39,703 bases of DNA, from positions 1 through 39,703 of IMG/VR virus record IMGVR_UViG_3300034066_001287. The stretch is one strand, 5' to 3'. The translations under genes and the position numbers were made by a program. Numbering within the stretch: the stretch's first letter is position 1; each line of letters opens with the position of its first letter. Under the pieces are notes generated by a model. The model searched no databases, was not told where the DNA came from, and was given only the letters and a program-made list of their open reading frames with translations. This stretch comes from a virus. Positions 31,493 through 39,703 of the stretch are shown here, piece after piece.

Positions 31493-32377
31493 ATGAAAGA
31501 TCCAAAAGGTCCTGTTAAGGCATATAAATCACCAGAGGAACTTGCAAAAAAGCATAAAGTTTCTTTGGATAAAATTATGAAGCAGGTAAAAATTGGAACT
31601 AAAGTTGAGGGAGAGCACACTACAAGCAAAGGGGATGCTAGAATTACAGCATTGCAGCATGTAGATGAACTTCCAGATTACTATACAAGACTTAAGAAAG
31701 TGGAAAAGAAAGGTCCTATGAAAGAAGAAACTACTGCAGAAAAGCAATACAAAGAAGATACTAAATATTGCCTTCTTTGTAGAAAGAACGAACATAGAGA
31801 AGAGTGTTCTTGGGGACCATCAATGTGGGACAGATATACCATTGCAAAAATTCATCCCACAAATGAATCAAAGATTCAGGAAGATCATAAAGAAATTTCT
31901 AGTGGGAAGAAGAAAGATGATGAAGGATATATGGCAAAAATTGAATTTGATCAAATTGAAAGATCAGTTAGTATTCTAAGAAGACTAATTAAGAAACCAG
32001 ATCAACAATTGCCAGCTTGGGTACAATCAAAAATTACTAGAGCAGCAGATTTTATTGATACTGCAGCAGAATATATGTCTAGTGATGAAGAGGTATCTGA
32101 AGGAAAAACATACTCTGAGTTTATGACTGAAGTTGCTGCTTGGCAACGTAAAGAGGGGAAAAGTGCTTCAGGTGGTCTCAATGAGAAAGGAAGAAAATCC
32201 TATGAAAGGGAGAATCCTGGAAGCGACCTTAAGGCACCTTCAAAGAAGGTTGGAAATCCCCGCAGGGCGTCATTTTGTGCCAGAATGAAGGGCATGAAAG
32301 CAAAATTAACTTCTGCTAAGACTGCTAGAGATCCAGATTCAAGAATCAATAAATCATTAAGAGCTTGGAATTGCTGA
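31493..32377 (+). CDS. multidomain protein between the terminase genes (DUF5661-like, CCHC motif, DUF6321-like), 294 aa
   Basis: Four sections are visible. Residues ~10-72 resemble DUF5661 (VEGEHTTSKGDARITALQHV, then DELPDYYTRLKK). Residues 93-105 hold C-x2-C-x4-H-x3-C (Cys93, Cys96, His101, Cys105), close to a zinc knuckle, followed by WGPSMWDRY. Residues ~143-195 have QQLPAWVQSKITRAADFIDT, a stretch I recall from marine phage proteins. Residues 205-213 (KTYSEFMTE) look like a capsid-targeting sequence, and the rest (AWQRKEGKSASGGLNEKGRK, PGSDLKAPSKK, NPRRASFCARM) resembles DUF6321. It is very basic and has AATAGG upstream. Position suggests packaging or a packaged DNA-binding protein; function not established. 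Confidence 0.75.
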   Translation: MKDPKGPVKAYKSPEELAKKHKVSLDKIMKQVKIGTKVEGEHTTSKGDARITALQHVDELPDYYTRLKKVEKKGPMKEETTAEKQYKEDTKYCLLCRKNEHREECSWGPSMWDRYTIAKIHPTNESKIQEDHKEISSGKKKDDEGYMAKIEFDQIERSVSILRRLIKKPDQQLPAWVQSKITRAADFIDTAAEYMSSDEEVSEGKTYSEFMTEVAAWQRKEGKSASGGLNEKGRKSYERENPGSDLKAPSKKVGNPRRASFCARMKGMKAKLTSAKTARDPDSRINKSLRAWNC

Positions 32378-32383
32378 TAAATT

Positions 32384-34033
32384 ATGAGTGATAATGTTTA
32401 TCTTGGTAATCCTCTTCTAAAGAAAGCCAATACACCTATTCAGTTTACAGAAGAGCAGATTTTAGAATTTGTCAAATGTAAGAATGATCCAGTTTATTTT
32501 GCAAAAAATTATGTCCAGATTGTTACCCTGGATCATGGTTTACAATTATTCAAACCATACCATTTTCAAGAGAAATTAATTAGTAATTTCCATAACAATA
32601 GATTCAACATTTGTAAGATGCCTAGACAGACAGGCAAATCTACAACTGTTGTTTCCTATTTGCTCCACTATGCAATTTTTAATGATAATGTAAATATTGC
32701 TATTCTTGCCAACAAAGCATCTACTGCTAGAGACTTGTTATCAAGATTACAAACTGCATATGAAAACCTACCAAAGTGGTTACAGCAAGGTATACTTGCT
32801 TGGAACAAAGGATCTATGGAGTTGGAAAATGGATCAAAGATATTGGCTGCTTCTACATCTGCATCTGCTGTCAGAGGTGGATCCTATAATATCATCTTCC
32901 TCGATGAGTTTGCATTTATTCCAAACCATATTGCAGACCAATTCTTTGCCTCTGTTTATCCTACTATATCTTCTGGTCAAAGCACAAAGGTAATTATTGT
33001 TTCCACTCCTCATGGAATGAATCATTTCTATAGGATGTGGCATGATGCTGAGAGGGGGATGAATGAATATGTCCCTACTGATGTTCATTGGAGTGAAGTT
33101 CCTGGAAGGGATGATAAGTGGAAAGCACAAACAATCTCCAACACATCAGAACAGCAATTCAAAGTTGAATTTGAGTGCGAATTTTTAGGATCAGTAGATA
33201 CTCTAATTGCTCCAAGTAAATTGAAAAGTTTAGTTTATGATAAACCAATCAAACAAAATAAAGGATTGGATGTGTATGAAGAATCAAAAGAAGATAGGGA
33301 TTATGTAATAACTGTGGATGTTGCCAGAGGAGTTGGTAATGACTACTCTGCATTTGTAGTTTTTGATATAACTACTTTCCCACATAAAATAGTAGCAAAG
33401 TATAGGAACAATGAAATCAAACCAATGCTATTCCCAAGCATTATTCATGAGGTTGCTAAAGCGTACAATAATGCATTTGTCCTTTGTGAAGTCAATGATG
33501 TAGGAGATCAAGTAGCTTCTATCATTCAATATGATTTAGAATATCAAAATTTGCTGATGTGTTCTATGAGAGGTAGAGCAGGGCAGATTGTTGGGCAGGG
33601 ATTTTCTGGGAAGAAGACACAACTAGGACTCAAGATGTCCAAGACAGTTAAAAAGGTTGGATGTCTCAATTTAAAAACAATGATTGAAGAAGATAAACTT
33701 TTCTTCAATGATTATGAGATCATTAGCGAATTAACTACATTTATTCAAAAGCACAATTCATTTGAAGCAGAAGAAGGATGTAATGATGACCTTGCAATGT
33801 GTTTGGTGATATATGCTTGGTTAGTTGCACAAGACTATTTCAAAGAACTCACTGATCAGGATGTTAGGAAAAGATTATATGAAGAACAAAAGAATCAAAT
33901 AGATCAAGATATGGCACCATTTGGATTTATCTTGACTGGAATAGATGATGAGACTCAATTTACAGATGCTGATGGGGATTTGTGGAAGGTAGACGAGTAT
34001 GGTGATAGATCATTTATGTGGGAATACAGGTAA
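32384..34033 (+). CDS. gp17: large terminase subunit gp17 (ATPase/nuclease), 549 aa
   Basis: The DNA packaging motor and headful nuclease. The ATPase domain shows Walker A MPRQTGKST (residues 79-87), Walker B IIFLDEF with Asp174-Glu175, and the coupling motif STPHG near 207. The RNase H-like nuclease domain shows VDVARGVGNDYSAF with Asp312, Glu369 in CEVNDVGDQ and Asp468/469 in CNDDLAMCLVIYAWL, matching the T4 catalytic triad D401/E458/D542. It is slightly shorter than T4 gp17 (610). ATG 32384 is 6 nt after the preceding stop. All key residues are present, so it should be active. Confidence 0.97.
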   Translation: MSDNVYLGNPLLKKANTPIQFTEEQILEFVKCKNDPVYFAKNYVQIVTLDHGLQLFKPYHFQEKLISNFHNNRFNICKMPRQTGKSTTVVSYLLHYAIFNDNVNIAILANKASTARDLLSRLQTAYENLPKWLQQGILAWNKGSMELENGSKILAASTSASAVRGGSYNIIFLDEFAFIPNHIADQFFASVYPTISSGQSTKVIIVSTPHGMNHFYRMWHDAERGMNEYVPTDVHWSEVPGRDDKWKAQTISNTSEQQFKVEFECEFLGSVDTLIAPSKLKSLVYDKPIKQNKGLDVYEESKEDRDYVITVDVARGVGNDYSAFVVFDITTFPHKIVAKYRNNEIKPMLFPSIIHEVAKAYNNAFVLCEVNDVGDQVASIIQYDLEYQNLLMCSMRGRAGQIVGQGFSGKKTQLGLKMSKTVKKVGCLNLKTMIEEDKLFFNDYEIISELTTFIQKHNSFEAEEGCNDDLAMCLVIYAWLVAQDYFKELTDQDVRKRLYEEQKNQIDQDMAPFGFILTGIDDETQFTDADGDLWKVDEYGDRSFMWEYR

Positions 34034-34044
34034 AAGGAGAAATT

Positions 34045-34052
34045 TATAAATA
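34045..34052 (+). promoter_or_regulatory. late promoter motif TATAAATA
   Basis: Exact T4 late consensus TATAAATA, 35 nt before the sheath gene. With a GAGGAG ribosome binding site (34077-34082) this is the strongest expression signal set in the window, fitting an abundant virion protein. Confidence 0.7.
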
Positions 34053-34087
34053 CTTTTAGAGCAAAATGAAGCACTAGAGGAGTTAAA

Positions 34088-36730
34088 ATGGCGTTAAGCT
34101 TAGCATCTCCAGGGATTAAAGTAAGAGAAGTAGATTTGACAAGAGGTGGTATTAACAATACTACCTCCTTATCTGCTGGAATTGCTGGACCTTTTGAAAA
34201 AGGTCCAGTAAATGAAGCTATCACTATTCTTAATGAAAAGGAATTAGTAGATATCTTTGGAAGACCATCAAAGAATGATTACCATTATGAGTACTGGTAT
34301 TCAGCATCAAACTTCATGTCATATGGCGGAAGTTTAAAGGTAGTAAGATGTTCAGGTTCTGGATTAAACAATTCAAATGCTGGTGTTGGAGTAGGAACAA
34401 CAACATCACTTTTGATTGAGAACTATGATGATTATCAAGAAGATCATTCATCTGCCACCAATTTTTATTGGGCAGCAAAGAACCCAGGATATTGGGCTGA
34501 TGGACTCAAAGTTTGTGTAATTGATAACTTTGCAGACCAAACAATTGCTGGTGTAAATACAGCATCAATTCAAGTTGGTTATGCAGTTACTCAGGCACTT
34601 TCAGGAACTGTTGCTGGAGTAGGAACCACAGCAGCAGCATCAGGATTCCTCAAAGGTATTGTCACTGGAGTAGGATCCTCAGAATTTTATGTCAAGATTG
34701 TTTCTAAGGTAAGTGCAGGAACAACCACTGCACAAGAATATACTGAAAATGGAATCTATGCCTTCAATACAGGTTCTTCTCTGTATGTAGATGGTGCATT
34801 ATCCAATGCAGGAAACCCTGTTCTTTCAATCACAAGAAACAGTCCCTCAACTTCATTTGGTGCTAACTCAATTGGTTCAGGTACTTCATTATCAGTTTTA
34901 GATATTGCTGCTACAACAACAATTGATAATGCAGGAAGCACTCCATTACTGAATTCAGATACAACTTTATATGTTGCATCAGCAACTGGTATTACCACTG
35001 CTAAGTATCTCCTTATTGGTAATGAAATCTTAGATGTTATTTCAGTTTCTGGAAATCAAATTGGAGTAGCTAGATCAACATTTGGAACATCTGCTGAAGC
35101 ATCTGTTGCTGATGGAACTACTGTTAAAGTTTTAACTTACAATCAGAATGTTACCACTGCTTCTGCCACTGTAGATAGTTCTTCCACCACTGTAGAAGTT
35201 GCTTCAGTAGCAGGAATCACTGAAGGAGATTATGTAATAAATGAATCTACTGATGAAATTTTCTTAGTCAACTCAATTTCACAATCTGCAGTAGTCACTT
35301 CATCCGCAATTAATGATTGGTATAATACACAAAATATTTTAGATACTGCAAGAGGTGATAGTGCAACAGTTTCTTGGAGAAGCATTGCTCCAAAACCAAG
35401 AACAAACCAATATGTAAGAGATAGAAATGGCAACAATGATGCTCTTCATGTTGTAGTTGTAGATAGTGCAAGATCCAAGAATATTTCAGGTTCATCTCAA
35501 ACAATCTTAGAAAAGTTCACTAACTTGTCTAAGGCAACTGATACTGAAATTTCACCATCACAGGGTGTATACTACAAGGATTATGTTGCTCTCAACTCTG
35601 CATACATTTATGCAGGTAAGTCTATTGGAGATAATGCAACAGATGCTTATTGGGGAATAGATCCTGTAGCAACTAAGTTCTCCTCAGGTAATACACCACA
35701 ATCAGAGAGTTTAGGTGTTTGGGATGTTGAATGTGATAATGTAACATTTAACTCTGTTGGAAATAAGGCATTCACCTTAACAGGTGGAAAGGATTACAGT
35801 GGTGAAAATGGTGTTGGTGGATTTGCAATTACTTTATCTGATATTGTTGATGCCTATGACAAACTTTCCAATGCAGATGAAGTTCCATTGAACTTCTTGC
35901 TCCAGGGAAGTGCTTCATTAGGAAAAGAAATTGAGCAGGCAAAAGCAAATACTATCATCAGTATTGCAGAGAATAGAAAGGATTGTGTTGCTTTCATCTC
36001 ACCATATAGAGAGGGAGTTGTAAATGTTGCACAAACATCAACACAACTGGCAAATATTCTTTCATTCTTCAGTCCATTAACATCTTCATCATATGCAGTG
36101 TTTGATAGTGGATACCAATATGTTTATGATAGATACAACAAAGAGTTTGTTTACATTCCTTGCTCTGGAGATACTGCTGGTCTTTGTGTAAGAACTGATA
36201 TCAATCAGTTCCCATGGTACTCACCCGCAGGAAAGGTCAGAGGTACTTTGAGATTCCCAATTAAACTTTCCTACAATCCCAATCAAGATGATAGGGACAA
36301 ACTTTATTCACAAAGAATTAATCCAATAATTTCCTCACCAGGATCTGGAATTATTCTCTTTGGTGACAAGACTGCACTCTCATACACTTCAGCATTTGAT
36401 AGAATCAATGTCAGAAGACTGTTCATCACCATTGAGCAGGCTATTAAGAGTGCTGCTGATGCTCAACTCTTTGAGTTTAATGATGCAGCAACAAGAGCAA
36501 ACTTTATCAATATTGTTGAACCATACTTAAGAGATGTTCAGGCAAAGAGAGGTATTCAAGACTTCCTCTTAGTTTGTGATGATTCAAACAATACTACAGA
36601 TGTAATTGATAGAAATGAGTTTATTGCAGATATATATGTAAAACCTGCTCGTTCTATTAACTTTATTGGACTTACATTTGTTGCTACAAGAACTGGTGTT
36701 TCTTTTGAAACAGTAGTAGGAACAGTTTAA
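34088..36730 (+). CDS. gp18: tail sheath protein gp18, 880 aa
   Basis: Contractile sheath subunit. The N-terminus SLASPGIKVREVDLTRGGIN with TTSLSAGIAGPFEKGPVNEA and the C-terminus KPARSINFIGLTFVATRTGV are diagnostic. The conserved core includes NQFPWYSPAGKVRGTLRFPI and INVRRLFITIEQAIKSAADA. At 880 residues it exceeds T4 gp18 (659). Much of the excess is an insert at about 280-405 holding two copies of a beta module (DTTLYVASATGITTAKYLLI; TTVEVASVAGITEGDYVI), similar to modules in the giant baseplate proteins. It has GAGGAG 5 nt from ATG, and gp19 follows 20 nt after the stop. Confidence 0.96.
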   Translation: MALSLASPGIKVREVDLTRGGINNTTSLSAGIAGPFEKGPVNEAITILNEKELVDIFGRPSKNDYHYEYWYSASNFMSYGGSLKVVRCSGSGLNNSNAGVGVGTTTSLLIENYDDYQEDHSSATNFYWAAKNPGYWADGLKVCVIDNFADQTIAGVNTASIQVGYAVTQALSGTVAGVGTTAAASGFLKGIVTGVGSSEFYVKIVSKVSAGTTTAQEYTENGIYAFNTGSSLYVDGALSNAGNPVLSITRNSPSTSFGANSIGSGTSLSVLDIAATTTIDNAGSTPLLNSDTTLYVASATGITTAKYLLIGNEILDVISVSGNQIGVARSTFGTSAEASVADGTTVKVLTYNQNVTTASATVDSSSTTVEVASVAGITEGDYVINESTDEIFLVNSISQSAVVTSSAINDWYNTQNILDTARGDSATVSWRSIAPKPRTNQYVRDRNGNNDALHVVVVDSARSKNISGSSQTILEKFTNLSKATDTEISPSQGVYYKDYVALNSAYIYAGKSIGDNATDAYWGIDPVATKFSSGNTPQSESLGVWDVECDNVTFNSVGNKAFTLTGGKDYSGENGVGGFAITLSDIVDAYDKLSNADEVPLNFLLQGSASLGKEIEQAKANTIISIAENRKDCVAFISPYREGVVNVAQTSTQLANILSFFSPLTSSSYAVFDSGYQYVYDRYNKEFVYIPCSGDTAGLCVRTDINQFPWYSPAGKVRGTLRFPIKLSYNPNQDDRDKLYSQRINPIISSPGSGIILFGDKTALSYTSAFDRINVRRLFITIEQAIKSAADAQLFEFNDAATRANFINIVEPYLRDVQAKRGIQDFLLVCDDSNNTTDVIDRNEFIADIYVKPARSINFIGLTFVATRTGVSFETVVGTV

Positions 36731-36750
36731 TTTAAAGGAGACTAAGAAAA

Positions 36751-37407
36751 ATGCCTAATTTTTCAGACAGAACTATTGACAAATTTAAAACAAAATTAAA
36801 TGGTGGTGGTGCTCGTAGCAACCTTTTTGAAGTAAGTTTTGGTTCACAAGTCAGTGGAACTCCCCAAGATGCAGCATCTGAATCTAGTGTTATTTTTACT
36901 AACTTGGGGATTCAATTTGAACAAGATGACCTGATGCTTATTAAGTCAGCAGGTCTTCCTGCATCAACCATCAGTGAAATTCCAGTTCCATTTAGAGGTA
37001 GAACCCTCAAAATTGCTGGAGATAGAACCTTTGATATTTGGTCAATTACAGTAATAAATGATACAGACTTCAAGTGGAGAAGTTTCTTTGAAAGATGGAT
37101 GAATTACATTGTCAAGGTTTCTGATGGAAGTGGTACAATCAATCCATCAGATTATATGGCAGACATGAATGTTGCTCAACTTTCTAGAGGAAACTACACT
37201 GGATTAAACAATTCAAGTGGCGGAAGTACTAGTGCCATTAATCAGTTGAGAAAGTATGTGATTCATGGAGCATTTCCAACTAATGTATCACAGATTGATC
37301 TCTCATACAATAATGAAAATGAAATTGAAGAATTTACTGTAGATCTTCAAGTTCAGTGGTGGGAAGCTATTGATCCTCAAGGAAGATCTAATCGCGAAGT
37401 AGTCTAA
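36751..37407 (+). CDS. gp19: tail tube protein gp19, 218 aa
   Basis: Forms the inner tail tube. The segment ARSNLFEVSFGSQ, then SAGLPASTISEIPVPFRGR and WSITVINDTDFKWRSFFERW, is the gp19 signature. The C-terminal QIDLSYNNENEIEEFTVDLQ fits the final strands. Length is a little above T4 gp19 (163). AAGGAG at 36735-36740 is the ribosome binding site; no separate late motif is seen, so it is probably co-transcribed with gp18. Confidence 0.95.
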   Translation: MPNFSDRTIDKFKTKLNGGGARSNLFEVSFGSQVSGTPQDAASESSVIFTNLGIQFEQDDLMLIKSAGLPASTISEIPVPFRGRTLKIAGDRTFDIWSITVINDTDFKWRSFFERWMNYIVKVSDGSGTINPSDYMADMNVAQLSRGNYTGLNNSSGGSTSAINQLRKYVIHGAFPTNVSQIDLSYNNENEIEEFTVDLQVQWWEAIDPQGRSNREVV

Positions 37408-37410
37408 ATA
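37404..37410 (+). promoter_or_regulatory. late promoter motif CTAAATA
   Basis: CTAAATA overlapping the gp19 stop, 23 nt before the portal gene. Confidence 0.5.
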
Positions 37411-37433
37411 ATTTTATACTTTAAACTTATACA

Positions 37434-39098
37434 ATGGCAAGACTTTTTGGATTTTCCATAGAGGACGAGAATAAATTACCAAAGGATGCATTATCCCCCG
37501 TTCCTCAGAATAATGAGGACGGGGTTGACTATTATCTTACCAGTGGTTTTTATGGTCAATATGTTGATATTGAAGGAGTATTTAGAAATGAGTATGATCT
37601 CATAAAGAGATATAGAGAAATGGCATTGCATCCAGAATGCGATTCTGCCATTGAAAATGTTGTTAATGAAGCTATTGTTTCTGATTTAAATGATTCACCT
37701 GTAGAAATTGAATTAAGTAATTTAAATGCTAGTGATGGTCTTAAAAAGATCATCAGAGATGAATTTAAATATATCAAAGACCTGATGGGATTTGATAAAA
37801 AAGCACACGAAATTTTTAAGAATTGGTATGTTGATGGAAGAATCCTGTATCATAAAGTCATTGACTTAAAGAGACCAGAAGAAGGCATCCAAGATTTAAG
37901 ATTTATGGATGCTTTGAAAGTCAGATATATGAGGCAGGAAAGAAAGAGTAATAAACCAAATAATCTTGGTGGCAATTATATCAATACTATAGATCCAGAA
38001 AAGCCTCAAACATTTAAAGATCCTGAAGTAGATGAGTATTTCATTTACTACCCAATGGGACACGTACAAAGGGTAGCATCTACAAACAAAGGAGTTAGGA
38101 TTGCCAAAGATGCAATTACTTATGTCACTTCTGGATTAGTTGATAGAAATAGACAACTCACTTTATCATATCTGCATAAAGCAATTAAGGCACTCAATCA
38201 ACTTAGAATGATTGAGGATGCTTTGGTAATCTATAGACTTTCCAGAGCACCAGAAAGAAGAATTTTCTACATTGATGTAGGAAATCTTCCTAAGGTAAAG
38301 GCAGAGCAATATCTTCGCGATGTTATGAACAGGTATAGAAATAAACTTGTTTATGATGCTAACACTGGTGAAATGCGTGATGACAAGAAGTTTATGTCTA
38401 TGATGGAAGACTTCTGGTTGCCACGTAGAGAAGGTGGAAGAGGAACTGAAATCACAACACTTCCAGGTGGACAAAATCTTGGAGAACTTACTGATGTTCA
38501 ATACTTCCAAAAGAAACTTTTTAGAGCACTGAATGTTCCTGAGTCAAGAACTGCTTCGGACACTGGATTCAATTTAGGAAGATCATCTGAAATTCTTAGA
38601 GATGAATTGATGTTTGGTAAATTTGTAGGAAGACTGAGAAAGAGATTTAGTAATGTATTCCACGATCTTCTTAAGACACAATTAATCCTCAAGAACATTG
38701 TAACTCCAGAAGATTGGGAAAAGATGAGTGATCATATTCAATATGATTACTTGTATGATGGACATTTTTCAGAACTTAAAGATACTGAATTAATGAACGA
38801 AAGACTCAATCTGATGGTTGCAATTGAACCTTACATTGGTAGGTACTATTCACAAGATTATGTAAGACGTAAGATCCTGAGACAAACTGATCAGGAGATT
38901 GTGGATGAGGATAAGTTGATGAAGAAAGAGATTGATGATGGATTATATCCAGATCCAAAATTAATGCCTATGGTTGGACCAGATGGTATGCCTTTAGAAC
39001 CAATGCCAGGTAATCAACCTATGGGATCAGTTCCAAAAGAACCTGATGTAGATAATAACAAAGATGTCTCAATCAATGCCAAGGCAGCAGAGATATAA
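37434..39098 (+). CDS. gp20: portal vertex protein gp20, 554 aa
   Basis: Dodecameric portal that initiates prohead assembly and forms the packaging channel. EFRNEYDLIKRYREMALHPE-type opening (here residues ~50-65), ECDSAIENVVNEAIV, DGRILYHKVID, SRAPERRIFYIDVGNLPKVK and AEQYLRDVMNRYRNKLVYDA are the regions used for T4-like gp20 typing. WLPRREGGRGTEITTLPGGQ and NLGRSSEILRDELMFGKFV follow. Length is close to T4 gp20 (524), with a Pro/Met-rich C-terminal tail. Intact. Confidence 0.97.
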   Translation: MARLFGFSIEDENKLPKDALSPVPQNNEDGVDYYLTSGFYGQYVDIEGVFRNEYDLIKRYREMALHPECDSAIENVVNEAIVSDLNDSPVEIELSNLNASDGLKKIIRDEFKYIKDLMGFDKKAHEIFKNWYVDGRILYHKVIDLKRPEEGIQDLRFMDALKVRYMRQERKSNKPNNLGGNYINTIDPEKPQTFKDPEVDEYFIYYPMGHVQRVASTNKGVRIAKDAITYVTSGLVDRNRQLTLSYLHKAIKALNQLRMIEDALVIYRLSRAPERRIFYIDVGNLPKVKAEQYLRDVMNRYRNKLVYDANTGEMRDDKKFMSMMEDFWLPRREGGRGTEITTLPGGQNLGELTDVQYFQKKLFRALNVPESRTASDTGFNLGRSSEILRDELMFGKFVGRLRKRFSNVFHDLLKTQLILKNIVTPEDWEKMSDHIQYDYLYDGHFSELKDTELMNERLNLMVAIEPYIGRYYSQDYVRRKILRQTDQEIVDEDKLMKKEIDDGLYPDPKLMPMVGPDGMPLEPMPGNQPMGSVPKEPDVDNNKDVSINAKAAEI

Positions 39099-39101
39099 AT
39101 A
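39094..39101 (+). promoter_or_regulatory. late promoter motif TATAAATA
   Basis: Exact TATAAATA overlapping the gp20 stop, 22 nt before the next gene. It probably starts the prohead core and protease group. Confidence 0.65.
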
Positions 39102-39123
39102 GTGTATAATTTTGAGGTTATAA

Positions 39124-39291
39124 ATGGAATCTACAATTGAATTAATGGATACTATTTTTAGTGGTGGTTCACCAGAAGAAGTTACTGATAAGATTAAAGA
39201 GATTCTTTATGCAAAATCTGCAGAGAACATAGAAAGAATAACTCCTTATGTTGCTCAAGATATGTTTGGTGTTCAAACAGAGCAGGAGTGA
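39124..39291 (+). CDS. small prohead core protein candidate (gp67 position), 55 aa
   Basis: Short acidic helical protein: MESTIELMDTIFSGGSPEEV, then TDKIKEILYAKSAENIERIT and PYVAQDMFGVQTEQE. T4 has gp67 and gp68, prohead core proteins, directly after gene 20; size, acidity and the helix-plus-acidic-tail pattern fit gp67, and I recall similar proteins here in cyanophages. The assignment rests mainly on position. It has its own late promoter, and its last codons hold AGGAG for the next gene. Confidence 0.6.
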   Translation: MESTIELMDTIFSGGSPEEVTDKIKEILYAKSAENIERITPYVAQDMFGVQTEQE

Positions 39292-39294
39292 TAA

Positions 39295-39703
39295 GTGGAT
39301 AAGGAGTTAAAGGACTTCTTTAAAACAATAAAGTCAGCAAAAAAAGAACAAAAAGAATCTATGCAGGAGATTCTTGGAAATTCTTTTTTTGAAGACTTTG
39401 TTAAGCCTTTGGCAAAGGAATATAAAAAACCAAAGGATGTTGAGGTTGTTGAAGAAAAAATAATAGAAGAAGAGGTAATAGAAGAAAAGACTTTAATTGA
39501 AAAGTCTTTAGGACTTCTTTCAGAACCCTCAAATACTAAACAGCAAAAAGATCCACTCACTCCATTAGATCAAAACTTCGCAACACTTGATGATTTACAA
39601 AAACATTACAGTACTTTCCTTTCTCGTATTCAACAACAACTCTCCACATTAGGTGGAGGTGGAGAAACCAGATTAAGATACTTAGATGATATTGTAGGTA
39701 TTG
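39295..39703 (+). CDS. N-terminal part of a virion structural protein (cut by window end)
   Basis: GTG 39295 follows AGGAG (about 39284-39288) with ideal spacing, and the frame is open to the window end (136 codons). The first ~100 residues are charged and helical (IKSAKKEQKESMQEILGN; DVEVVEEKIIEEEVIEEK), probably coiled coil. Around 125 comes a Gly-rich hinge and ETRLRYLDDIVGI. In marine T4-like phages the hinge plus RLRYLDDIV segment introduces repeated structural domains, so this is likely a fibre-like or head-decoration protein. T4 would have gp68/gp21 here. Confidence 0.6.
   Translation, partial: MDKELKDFFKTIKSAKKEQKESMQEILGNSFFEDFVKPLAKEYKKPKDVEVVEEKIIEEEVIEEKTLIEKSLGLLSEPSNTKQQKDPLTPLDQNFATLDDLQKHYSTFLSRIQQQLSTLGGGGETRLRYLDDIVGI

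Noticed and set aside
32697-32993. 98-codon + strand frame inside gp17
   Set aside because: It overlaps the ATPase core in another frame. The Leu-rich translation is typical of an out-of-frame reading.
1-39703. CRISPR arrays, tRNA genes, insertion sequences, attachment sites
   Set aside because: No regularly spaced repeats, no cloverleaf-capable segments and no transposase or integrase motifs were seen in the gaps. Most intergenic gaps are too short to hold them.

Overview
The window looks like a piece of a T4-like marine myovirus genome, most probably a cyanophage (Synechococcus or Prochlorococcus host; a Pelagibacter host cannot be excluded). The evidence is the T4 gene order 25-6-(7-like)-8-...-13-14-15-16-17-18-19-20, very low G+C, all genes on the + strand with start/stop overlaps, T4-type late promoters (ATAAATA or CTAAATA) in front of most structural gene groups, and small proteins I remember from cyanomyoviruses. 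I saw no tRNA, CRISPR array, insertion sequence or host metabolic gene. Family calls come from memory of conserved motifs; no search was run.

Positions 1-3530, early/accessory region: tightly packed small genes, several under 60 codons. They include an acidic ArdA-like antirestriction protein, a small phage protein with an NGWANYETWNV motif, a free-standing GIY-YIG nuclease and a small protein with a possible winged helix. Four good sigma70-type promoters drive them. Two promoters sit in a duplicated module (GTGCCAC-N8-GTGGCAC hairpin, -35, 17 bp, TACCAT) that places the ATG almost exactly at the expected transcription start.

Positions 3530-6160, transition region: a likely internal head protein with a T4-like capsid-targeting N-terminus, a GT-A glycosyltransferase behind an overlapping sigma70/late promoter and a palindrome, a tiny basic protein, and conserved hypotheticals.

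Positions 6167-27944, baseplate and tail-fibre region: gp25, gp6, a giant 2761-residue protein containing a YHYH-like domain, a 921-residue structural protein, gp8, a 2151-residue DUF4815-type structural protein, and two small proteins. In T4 the matching interval holds genes 7 to 12 and wac.

Positions 27967-39703, neck, packaging, tail and head region: gp13, gp14, gp15, gp16 (small terminase), an unusual multidomain protein placed between the terminase subunits, gp17 (large terminase), gp18 (sheath), gp19 (tube), gp20 (portal), a small prohead-core candidate, and the start of another structural gene.

The late genes read as successive promoter-led groups: 25-6-giant-921; 8-2151-76-60; 13-14; 15-16-fusion-17; 18-19; 20; core protein onward. 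Together they encode baseplate, neck, packaging motor, contractile tail and portal. Several of these proteins are larger than their T4 counterparts because they carry the same kinds of beta-rich repeat modules.
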